Assembly: GCA_021464245.1 (NCBI GenBank)
Contig: JADCRB010000048.1
Location: forward strand, 2,050,783-2,114,782
Source: Carallia brachiata
Lineage: Eukaryota; Streptophyta; Magnoliopsida; Malpighiales; Rhizophoraceae
DNA length: 64,000 bases
Direction of reading: 5' to 3'
Shown here: positions 54,513 to 64,000 of the stretch, in pieces
How positions within the stretch are numbered: the first letter of the stretch is position 1
Layout of the letters: each line of letters starts with the position of its first letter
Notes under the pieces: generated by a model
Databases searched by the model: none
What the model was told of the DNA's origin: nothing
Seen by the model: the letters and a program-made list of their open reading frames with translations, nothing else
Translations under genes and position numbers: made by a program

Positions 54513-55424
54513 GACCCGTTTGGTAACGATTTCGTTTCCTATTTTTCGTTTATTTTTCACAAAAAAACAGAAAATATGTTTGGTATTGATTTTGTTTTCT
54601 ATTTTTGTTTAAAAGTTAAAAGTGTTTTTAAAGAAAAAAAAAATCGGGAAAATAATAAAAACTAACTTTCCCATTTTTTTTTACTTTCTGTACTTTCTGT
54701 CGCAACTTTTTCTCTCTCTGTCCAACCTCTTTACCATATCTCTCTTTACTCATCATGTCTCTATCCCCTATGTTTTTTCTCTCTCTACTCTTCTCTTTCT
54801 ACCCTCTCTCCTTTTTCTATCTCTACCATTCTCTTTCTACCCTCTCTCCCCTTTTTTATCTCTACCATTCTCTTTATCCTCTCTCTCTCTCCCTCTCTCT
54901 CTCTCTCTCCTTTTTCTCCCTCTACTCATTCTTTATCTACCCTCTCTCTCCTTTTTCTCTTTCAATCATTCTCTTTACTGATTCTCCCTCAACCCACTCT
55001 CTCTCTCTCCTTTTTCTCCCTCAACCATTCTCTCTTGACCCTCTCTCTCTCTCATATTTCTCTCTCTTCCATTCTCTCTCACTTTTCTTGCTTTACCATT
55101 TCTCTCTACCCTCTCTCTGTCTCTTTTTTCTCTCTACCATTCTCTGTCACTTTTCTTTCTGTCATTCTCAGTACTTATTCTTTTTCTACTCTCTGTCTCT
55201 CTTCTTTTTCTCTCTCTACTCATTCTCTCTCTCCCCTCTCTCTCTCTCTCTCTCTCCCATTTTTCTCTCTATATTCATACTCTTTTTACCATTTTTCTAA
55301 CTATCCTTTTTCTATCTACTTTTTTATTCTTATAGAAAAAAAAAAAATTGACAGCAACACACAAAATTCAGCAAACAGCAAAAACAGAAAAACAAAAAAA
55401 TTGTCAACGTCTTCAAACGGGCCC
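54513..55424 (+). mobile_element. Non-autonomous Harbinger-related element with CT array
   Basis: Left end GACCCGTTTGGTAACG and reverse-complemented right end GGGCCCGTTTGAAGACG are TIRs, flanked by TTA on both sides (54510-54512, 55425-55427). The 912-bp body consists of an AT-rich left arm, a polypyrimidine array (about 54700-55310) and a right arm (ATTGACAGCAACA, CAGCAAACAGCAAAAACA) nearly identical to that of the large element at 2341. No coding capacity. Mobilisation in trans by a Harbinger transposase is inferred. Confidence 0.82.
54700..55310 (+). repeat. Polypyrimidine tandem array
   Basis: Irregular units such as CTCTCTACCATTCTCTTT and CTCTACTCATTCTCTC, the same family as 7318-7815 and the complement of 18860-19740. 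Confidence 0.88.
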
Positions 55425-55427
55425 TTA

Positions 55428-57870
55428 AAGTGTTGTTTGTGCCAAATAGAAGAAATAATTTTTTTTTTTTAATTTTAGAGTCAATACCAAATGATCAAAT
55501 TTAAAATTTAATTTGTAAATCAATAGCATGAAATTTTAACTTTAGAACTTTTTTGAATTGGAATTAATTTAATAATGAAGTAGATAATTAAGCTCTAGAG
55601 GTGGAATTCATTTCAATTTATTTAGAGATTGATTTTGATATTAATCTCTTATTTTCCATAAATTCTTATAATTAAACGTTGAATTTCATTTTTTTTATTT
55701 GGTACAAACACGTTTTGAATTATTCATATTCTGATGAAAATTATCAATCCTAGCACATCGTATATCTTTTAAATTATGAGAAACTTAATTTGATTTTTGA
55801 TATTTTATAAATTGTCGTACTAAATCAAAGACAAAATCTGACAATTCAAACAAAATTTCATAAATTTTCTATTCCAAACAAGCTGCAATTCAACCCGCTA
55901 ATTAAATTTTATTTTTTTAAAAAATGTTATTTTATTTGTTCTGAAAGAGACCAAAAAGAGTCAATCAAACTCAAATACAAAACACATAATACTCAGTTGT
56001 ACCGAAAGTACGAAACACATAATAATCTATTATCGGCAGAAACAATTCTTCCCTTTAATTAAAAAGTGGATCATTTTCTTTATGAAGTGATCCTGTCCAA
56101 AATTAAAATTCGTTATTCCTATTTTGGACAGGTGTATCAACAAGAATAAATTAGAAATAATATGGCTCAAAAGCATGAAATGATCCTATTGGGGAATGAT
56201 TTATGCTTTGGTATATGTGGCCGTGAAATAAAATGTAACCAAGCTCTGACAATCTCTGGACTCGCCTTTTTATGGGGAGGGGCAAGCCTGGCCCACCTGA
56301 TGCTAGGCCTAATCACTGAATATTTTCATCTTGACCCAACTAAGCCCATACGGCTTTACGCTCACTAGAACCTTTATAAACTTAGGCCCGTCAGGGCGTG
56401 CGGCTAACACTCGTTGGCACTCTCGAATTCAAATGCTACTAGGATTTGCATTGTAGTTAAACATATACTTGTTTCTGCATTAAATATGTTATAATTATTT
56501 AATTCTTTATATCCATTTTAAAGACGGACGTAACATTTTTTGACAGACTGCTTCACTATTCCTTTTTATCAATTTTTCATCCAAAAAAATTATAAACTGA
56601 ACGGATCATAAGCCCATAACAGACTAATAATAACTGTATTTATTGTGATTTGTACAGCCTTGGAGAGAAAAAATTAATTGCTGTTGGGTGGACATTAAAT
56701 TCGGCTATTATGTGGGCAATTTCAATTGCAAGGGACTTTTCGAGGAGGCTTGGGCCCTTCCTGGGAAAGGGGGGGAGCCGTTCGGTGTATTTATTGTGTT
56801 TTGAGCCAAATACTTACACGTGGGGGTGTCAAACTCGTCCAAATAGTTGGCATAAGTCACTTGCGGATCTCATCATTTTTTTTTTTTTTACAAGATTTTT
56901 TTTTCCAAAGAAAATAAAAAAAATAGCAGTGGTATTATTGGCAGAATCAAGAATTAACGCTAGTGGAGACAAATAATAATTCATAAAATAATAATTAAAA
57001 ATAAAAATAAATTATATAAAAATTACTCAAATTAATTTTTACATTTTTTTTGGTCTAATAGTTGTGAAAATTTCAAATGAATGTTGTTTAATTAGTTGTA
57101 TAAATAATAATTCTAATGACAATGTCATATAGTTAATCTCGCAAGATAAAAATGAAATCTGAACATCAACTATTGATCTCAGAAACTTTTTATGAAACAA
57201 ATTTTCAGTCTAAAAACTACAACTAATAAAAGAAGCACAAAAGGCAAGCAATTTAAACAACTAATACAATAATAAGGAAGCTCGTGGATTTGGGGGGCTT
57301 TTGTGAGTTCAGTTTTTTTTTTTTTTTAATCGGAAACTTTAAAACTCAAGGGATTTATTTTTATTTAAATTTTAAAGAAGTGAATATTTGGTTACAAGTT
57401 ATTTCGTAAATTTAAAATTTTAAAAGTTAGTTAGAAGAAGTATAAGGTTTGCATCCAAAAAATTAAAGATAAGAGAACAAGGACAAAACATAAAATACAA
57501 ATCAAAGTATAAATTTTAGTGGAGTAATTGTTAAATTTAAACTCTATTATACTTTTTTTTTTCCTTTAGTGGGATAACAAATTTAGTAGAGATAAACTAT
57601 AAATTTTAATGAAACTAATGAGTAATTTAATCTTTATTATACCTATCCTTCTTCTTTTCAATGGGGTAATTGCCCCCACACCTCTAAAGGTGGCTCCATC
57701 ACGGGGTGGTATTATCTAAATTTGTGAGAGAAGAATATATTAAGTGCACCACATAATACAATGAGCCGCTACTTCAAATAATATATCATAGAACATCAAT
57801 CTATAAACTATACGAAGTCTCTAAATTATATGGAGTCAAAGTACTTTTAGTCTCTAAATATTTTGATTTT
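55428..57870. other. Gene-free interval
   Basis: AT-rich. The short frames at 56162-56368 and 56650-56976 have no domain or splice support. Poly-T at about 56877 and 57315. Confidence 0.5.
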
Positions 57871-57874
57871 TTTT

Positions 57875-58168
57875 AATAAAAAAAATTTATCGTGAGTATG
57901 TCGGTCATCGAATTTCTGAGCTGAGGCCAGTATTTGAGCTGTCAGAATACCTCATTCAACCGCCTGTAAAAACAAACCACCACCCAAATACTATTGAATC
58001 TAATCGTGACTCCTCAATCCAACCAGTATTAACAAGTCATGAGTCAGTACCACGCTACAAGCCAAGAAGGCGGAGAGGCTAGTGTTGTCTCAAACGCTGA
58101 AACTGGAACTCGAACTCAAATCAGACGTAAAGAAAGTACGCTAGAACACTACTGAACTATAACTTCAG
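57875..58168 (-). mobile_element. SINE-like element, full length
   Basis: Minus strand: A-box-like TATAGTTCAGTAGTG at about 58165, B-box-like GAGTTCGAGTTCC about 45 bp later, a ~200-bp body, then ATAAATTTTTTTTATTAAAA as the 3' end. The body and the same 3' end recur at 59755-59955, which supports a dispersed family. No target-site duplication was resolved. Confidence 0.5.
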
Positions 58169-58260
58169 ATAGTCTCTAATATTTTGATGAGTATTCAAAT
58201 TCATGACTCTACAGTACTAATAAAATCTTTCAATACTAAACTAATTAAAAAATAGATATG

Positions 58261-58525
58261 TTATTTTTGGGTTATAATCCATGTTTAATTTCTAAATAAA
58301 AACTAATTAATATTTGTATATACACGCATATATTTCTTTTGGTTATAAAAGATGTCCCAAGGTCAACATACAGAATTATTGGAATTCAAATATTTTTGGG
58401 GTTATAATCTATGTTTATTTTCTAAATAAAAACTAATTAATATTTGTATATACACACATATATTTCTTTTGATTTTAAGAGATGTCATAAAGTCAAAATA
58501 TAAAGTTATTAGAATCCAAATATAT
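58261..58525. repeat. Tandem duplication, period about 130 bp
   Basis: Two units starting near 58262 and 58391. Shared stretches: TAAATAAAAACTAATTAATA, TTTGTATATACAC and CATATATTTCTTTT. Differences are scattered. Confidence 0.85.
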
Positions 58526-59754
58526 GATCAAGAGTTTTAATAGTCTTTCAATTAATTATACGAAAGTATAAGACTATTTATATTGATTGTGATAAGTGTG
58601 TGTATGTACACACTAATATTAAACTTGCAGGAGCTGTGGATTTATCATATTTATTAAAAAATATATTTTCACTTGTAATTTATTTAGAAAAGAAAATGAA
58701 AAAGAGATTAACTTTTGAGTACTTTTAAGAAAATAAAAAATTGTGACAAAAAAAAAGAAAATAAAAAAAATTTTAGAATAATTATATTTTTCTCTTTGTA
58801 GAAAACCAAAAAGAAAAAAAGACAAGGGGACATAAATTATAATTTTTTCTTTTCAAGAAAAAAAAGGGGCCCTACTGCAATAAAAGCGGTCTGGCCCCAT
58901 ACAGCCAAGGGGCTATGGTATGCAATCGTCCCCCCTGTTAATAATTTGGTTGATATTTAATTTAGAAAAATGTACACAGACCGAGTATTGCTGATTTTTT
59001 TATTTTAACATTTTTTAGTATATATTATGTAAAATTAACGCTTTAAAGTTTTAAAAATTATTTATTTAATTTTAAATTTTAATTTCATAAAATCAATATA
59101 TTGAATATAACTATATGGACTGAAAATTTCTTAATTTTAGTTCATGTACTCAAACCCATTCGATTTCTGCTTCTGTTGCTACTTTAGCACAAATTCTCCG
59201 TCCAGCACGATTTGGTTCGTGTCCGTCTCTGGGATTACATTTTGAAGTATGTGCATCTCTAAGAAATAAAAAAAGACTCTGTTGTCAAAAAAAAAAAAAA
59301 AAAGACTCAATTTGAATTTCTCTCTCTTTTTTGTAAAAAAAAAACAATCACTTTACAGATATATCGATTATTAGATTATTGGACTAAATTTGAGAGTCAA
59401 CCTGTTGACGTAATTATTCAATATTTCTCATAATAAAAATTCACCACTAAAGTACTATAGAACTACAAGTGAATCTCTCTCAAATTAATTACAATATTAA
59501 CCAATATAAAATTTATACACTGTATTATAATTTTTATTATTAAAGTAGCCACCCAATTATGGTGGTTAAGGAAAGTGTAGAAATAAAAATTTAAATTTAA
59601 TTAATATTATAAAAATATGTTAAATTATTATTTTCTTATCACCTTCGATAACAAATCTCGCTTTTACTAGGAAAAAAAAAATTGCTCCGTAAATTCTTCT
59701 CGAAAACATGCAATTTCTTGACCACAACTTAAACCTTTTAATTTTTTTATTTAA

Positions 59755-59955
59755 CTTTTTTTAATAAAAAAAATTTATCGCACAGAGTGTTGATCATCAA
59801 ACTTATAAATTAGCGTCAAAATAATTCTATTTGTCATACCTCATTCAAATATTTTTAAATAAAAATTATTATCCGAATACTATTGCGTATAACAAGTTTT
59901 TTTAGCACCCGATCACGATATTAACGAGTCGTGAATTTACTGTCATATTTTAGTA
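59755..59955 (-). mobile_element. SINE-like element, 5'-truncated second copy
   Basis: Minus strand matches the body and end of the 57875-58168 unit (GTTTGATGATCAACA against TTCGATGACCGACA; TGAATGAGGTAT; ATAAATTTTTTTTATTAAAA). The tRNA-like head is missing. Confidence 0.45.
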
Positions 59956-60097
59956 TAAATTTTTATTTATTTAGAAACAAGAGAATTCAAATTAAATTAT
60001 TATAAAAATATATACTAAACTATTATTAAATTATTTTTTAAATGGTATTTTCTTTTTTTACTCAACTGACAAGATTATTGAATTTAGCAGGCAAATG

Positions 60098-60587
60098 CAA
60101 TGTTGTTAAAACGGCTCGGACCGGCCGGTCCGACCGGTTCAACCGGTGACCGGCCAAAAGTCCAGGCCGGTTTATAACTACAGTTACCCCTTAACTCGGA
60201 CCGGTCAAAACCGATGAAAATCGGTTAAAAATCGGACCCGGTTCAACCGGTATAAAAGTTTTATAAATTATAATTTGATCTCAATATTTATTTAAATTAT
60301 AATTTGAGTTTTAAATTTAATTAAAATTTTTAATTTAATCCTAAATTTATCAAAACTTTCAATTTAGTCCTAAATTTATTAAAACTTTTAATTTAATTCT
60401 TAAAAATAAAAAAAGTAATATTTAATAATCATGTATAAGTATTATTTTTTTAAATTATTTTTGTAAATACATATATTAATAAATACCGATTTAAATATCG
60501 GTTCGACCGGTTCAACCGGTTGAACTGGTTGAATTTTGACCCACTAATATTTCTGGTTCGATAACCCGTCTGATTCTGACAACTTTG
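60098..60587. mobile_element. Non-autonomous hAT-like element, ACCGGT-rich family, copy B
   Basis: Starts CAATGTTGTTAAAAC. Its reverse-complemented right end is CAAAGTTGTCAGAATC. Flanks are GGCAAATG (60090-60097) and AGCAAATG (60588-60595), an 8-bp duplication with one mismatch. Ends are dense in ACCGGTTCAACCGGT-type palindromes, and the last ~60 bp match copy A (GGTTCGATAACC, GTCTG, TGACAAC). 490 bp, no coding frame. Confidence 0.72.
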
Positions 60588-60595
60588 AGCAAATG

Positions 60596-60801
60596 AGGCG
60601 ATGGAGGTGTCAGGGCACTGGGGTCACGTGGGTTTCAAGGGTCTTGAAACATCGAGAAGGAATGGCAAACAGCTCATGATGACAGATGAAGTCAGGACAG
60701 AAGGGGATGCCCGCTAATTAATAGGACACCATTGACAGCAATTTTAGCGAGGATCTGTAATTGTTATATACAATTTGAAAAAAAAAATATACGCACGACC
60801 A

Positions 60802-60832
<31 letters not shown>

Positions 60833-62313
60833 GATACATGCATACATACATACATACATAGATACACGATGTGTTAAAAAAATGTATATAATATAATTAG
60901 TTATTAAAAGAACTTTAATTTTTAATAATCAATTATATACCGGATAATTTTTTATAATTTTTTTATTATATCGTATAATATTTTTGTTATATTATATATG
61001 AAAATTGCAAAACTTATTTAACAAAACAGCCATTTAATTTTTTCCTAATTGGTAATAGCACAGGATTTATTTAATGCCCAGGTCGGAAGAAGCTTCACTT
61101 GCCCCTCTCTCTCTCTCTCCCTCCTCTGCTCTAATCGGCCCATATGTATTACCAACTTAAGAATAGTAAGCGCAGAAGACAACAGAAAAGGCCAGAAGAT
61201 GTGCTACTTCCTGATACATAACATTCTGGAGCTAAAAAAAACTGTCTTTTCCGAACTCTAAAAGGTCATCATCAAAATAATCCTTTGCAATTCTAGTCCG
61301 GATTGTAGAGATGGGATTTAGTACTGCCAGTCTGTATTGTAACAGACGGGACATCAATCTTTAATGTATCACAATATTAAAAAGGAAATGTTAAATAATA
61401 ATATATAAACATAAAAAATAATAATAAAATAATATAAATTATTAAATAATTAAAATTTAAAAAAATAAATAAATTATTAATTACTTTTAAATAAATTATA
61501 TAATTATTTTATTATTATTTTGTATTAGACATGTTAATTGTCAATAAAGAAAGTATTCATTAGTTACAAAAAATACGAAAAAATAGACATAAGTTGGACA
61601 TGGATATACCTTATCATTATAATCATTAATTATTGTGGAAGAAATAGAATTAATTGTTAATTTTACATTTTTTTGCACCATTTTCACGATCAATTAATGT
61701 GACCTATAATTTTGTTAAGAAATATTGTGGTTATATACAAAATATCATGAAATAATTAAATGATTATAACATTCTTCGTATTGATATATTTAATCTCACC
61801 ACTTAATTTTAATAGAATTCAACTAGTTGAATCACATTAATAGAGTTTGACTTAATGACTTAATCCCTTTATAAATATATCTTTTGTTCTTTTCCCTTGG
61901 ATCGGATCTCTTGTACATGCACAAATATTTTTCATGCTTTAATCTAATGACCAATGTCCGCTTATTAGGGGCCTTAATTGGCTTGTCAATTATTAAAATT
62001 ATGGTTAAACCTGTATGCTCAAAATGAAGAAACATGTACTGCAACTTTGATTATGAACAAGATGTTCTGGTGATTCTGATAATGGCGATGCTCATCAATT
62101 AACATTCAAAAAAACAATGAAAAACGATGACACTTGTAACCATGATGCAATAATTACTCCCAAAGGGAAATACCTGAACTAGGCTCCCCATTGCGATTGA
62201 TTGGCGAAAAATTTGGAAAAAGGCTTTATATAATGAGAAAGACTAAGCAAATCATGCGGAGGCACGCATTTAATCCAAAGTCGTAGCATTTCTCAATTGA
62301 CAGGACAAATATA
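60596..62313. other. Gene-free interval with microsatellites
   Basis: (TA)n at 60809-60831 and (CATA)n at 60838-60860, CT run at 61105-61120. No supported gene. Confidence 0.5.
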
Positions 62314-62954
62314 TCAGCCTGAGCCACGTCCCACTATTGACAGGACTGCATTCTTCTTGTTCCCGAACCCGTTCGACGAGTTGCTTTTGAATCCGAAACA
62401 CAACGTCGATGTAGGAGATCTAGTTCCGTGCTCGTCATCAGAATCAACGTTTTCGACGGTGTAGTGAACGGGCGATCTTGAAAACAAACACAAACGTCTC
62501 TTTTCCTCCGAATTCCTGACGGTCGATGGAGGTAAAGAAAACGATGACCACGAGGAGGAGGATGACGACGATGACGATGACGAAGAGACGAAGCCTTGGA
62601 AGACATTGAAAATGACGGTGATACGTGACCCTTTTTTGGAGTTAGCCTCGGAAAGATGGCGCCCAAAAGATTCGGCGGCTTCATATTTTTGTGCATGGTT
62701 TTGGCTTTTGAAGTGGAGTAATAAGAAGGAGGGGGTGTCAATGGAGGAATGGAGGTAGCCGCCAATGGGTGCTTGGGAGTACCTGGCATTGACTCCCAGA
62801 CGAACGGAATTGAGCCTGAGGCGCCTCCATAGTAGACCCTGCTAGAAGAATTGGCCATGGATGTGTCTTTGGACATGATCCTTGAGAAGAACTTGTCGTC
62901 TTGCTTGATGATTTCCAGGGAACTTTCAAAGTTTTCATGGCTACCCTTTGCCAT
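62314..62954 (-). CDS. DUF688-like plant protein, apparent frameshift
   Basis: Single-exon gene of unknown function. The N-terminal half (ATG at 62954) carries the family signature SIPFVWESMPGTPKH and a Pro-rich PPLTPPPSYY. At about 62600-62583 the open frame changes character, becoming His/Arg-rich (HRHRRHPPPRG), and stops at 62334. The overlapping frame shifted by 2 nt (starting about 62583) instead gives a Ser run, then SEEKRRLCLFSR, DSDDEHGTRSPTSTLCFGFK and ends SIVGRGSG with stop at 62314, which looks like a normal acidic/Ser-rich tail of this family. So either a real 1- or 2-nt indel in a CT/TCG repeat broke the gene, or it is an assembly error. A TATA-like TTATATATT (minus) lies near 63163-63173. 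Confidence 0.7.
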
Positions 62955-64000
62955 TTTTGGTTCTAGCTCTAGCAGCCTATCAATTGGTAGGCTCTTTCCC
63001 CCCTCTGTGGGCTTTTGCTTCGCTTTGCAGCAAATCTAGGTGCCAAGATCCGCAAAAGAAGCCGACGACGAATGGGAATATTTCTAACACCGGACTGGGT
63101 CTTTGGTAGATGGTAGTAGGAGTAGGCTACGGATTAATTTAAGTTTCCTCCAAACACATTAAATATATAAGGGCCATATTTTTTTTTAAATTTTTTTTGT
63201 GTGTATATGAACGAGAGAGATAACCATTAATATTAAGTACATGATGTATTAACTATAAGATTTTAAATTTAAGTATTATTAAGAGTATTAGTACCTCAAA
63301 GTTGTTGTAAGTAATCAGTAATTTTTATTAGTCATGATAAAATTTATTTTTTTATAAATTTAATGTAATGACCCAGCCAACTTTGCAAAATATCCAGTAC
63401 AGTTCTTCAATTCCTCTGGACGAGGTAGTTGAGACTATACATTAGTAGTATTAACGATTGGAGCTTTGTAAGGAGATGGTGGGAGGCATCAGTCATAGCT
63501 TGCAAAAATTAAATGAAGTGGGGGCTAGGGCTGGGCTAGCTTATTCGTATTTATAATATTGAGCACATTTTGTACCAAAAAAAAAAAATTGAGCACATTA
63601 ATTATTTGTAGTCCAGTCTAATATCATTATTATATGCTGGCTAGCCTAGCACTATGCATTAAGCAAAAATAATTATTGTGCTGATATCTCATGACACCAA
63701 TGGCTTCCTTGGCTCTTTTAAAAAATATTTAGTGTAATATAAATTGTTAAATAATTAAATTTAAAATTATAAAAAATAAATAAATTATTAAATAAATTAT
63801 GTTCTAAACCTATACTTACCTAATCATATTCTTTCATTTTATGTTTGTCAAATGTCTAGGGCATTGGATAATGACATTATGTGGATACATTTAAGGCCGT
63901 CTGGTTTGATGGGACAGTTGAGAAATGAGAAGCAATGAGATGTGTTTTTTTTTTGGTCAATAGCAATGAGATGTGTTTATGGCTGAGAAATGCAAATGGA
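62955..64000. other. 5' flank of DUF688-like gene and intergenic
   Basis: Probable 5' UTR and promoter up to about 63175. The rest is AT-rich with no recognised gene. Confidence 0.5.

Noticed and set aside
54417..55472. Overlapping 82-181 aa Ser/Leu-rich frames
   Set aside because: Same CT array artefact within the non-autonomous element.

Overview
The window is nuclear DNA from a plant, most likely a woody eudicot. The evidence is AT-rich intergenic DNA, GT-AG introns, two class III peroxidase genes with the plant-specific 4-exon layout, a LOB-domain (AS2/LBD) transcription factor, a plant DUF688-like gene, and a dense nested load of plant transposons. A family or genus cannot be fixed from the sequence alone; Citrus-like rosids are a guess. 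One assembly gap (640 N) lies at 6678-7317.

Layout. 1-2.3 kb: intergenic, with two adjacent tRNA-derived SINE-like insertions. 2.34-7.94 kb: a PIF/Harbinger DNA transposon with TTA target-site duplication (TSD), a Myb/SANT-like ORF1 and a DDE_4 transposase, followed after the gap by a pyrimidine-rich tandem array. 7.95-9.6 kb: first copy of a dispersed ~1.5 kb duplication that carries its own small palindromic insertion. 10.1-12.1 kb: intact peroxidase gene (minus). 13.5-14.7 kb: putative small TRIM-type LTR element. 18.7-19.9 kb: second Harbinger-related element, carrying the homopurine version of the array. 22.06-27.32 kb: decayed Ty3/gypsy element (minus) with two LTRs and a 5-bp TSD. 27.36-28.8 kb: second copy of the duplication. 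29.6-31.5 kb: second intact peroxidase gene (plus). 32.3-33.1 kb: non-autonomous hAT-like element. 33.9-35.0 kb: LINE fragment. 35.06-40.37 kb: decayed Ty1/copia element with an hAT-like element nested in its gag. 48.4-49.5 kb: intact LBD15-like gene (minus). 54.5-55.4 kb: third Harbinger-related element. 57.9-60.6 kb: SINE family copies, a tandem duplication and a second member of the ACCGGT-rich hAT family. 62.3-63.0 kb: DUF688-like gene (minus) with an apparent frameshift.

Only four host genes are supported. The two peroxidases are secreted haem enzymes of the same family, divergently oriented and separated by ~17.5 kb of mostly transposon-derived DNA. They may be an old local duplicate pair. 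LBD15-like and DUF688-like are unrelated single genes. The most unusual content is among the mobile elements: three Harbinger-type elements sharing a terminal polypyrimidine/polypurine array, and three hAT-like elements whose boundaries and 8-bp TSDs can be read directly.
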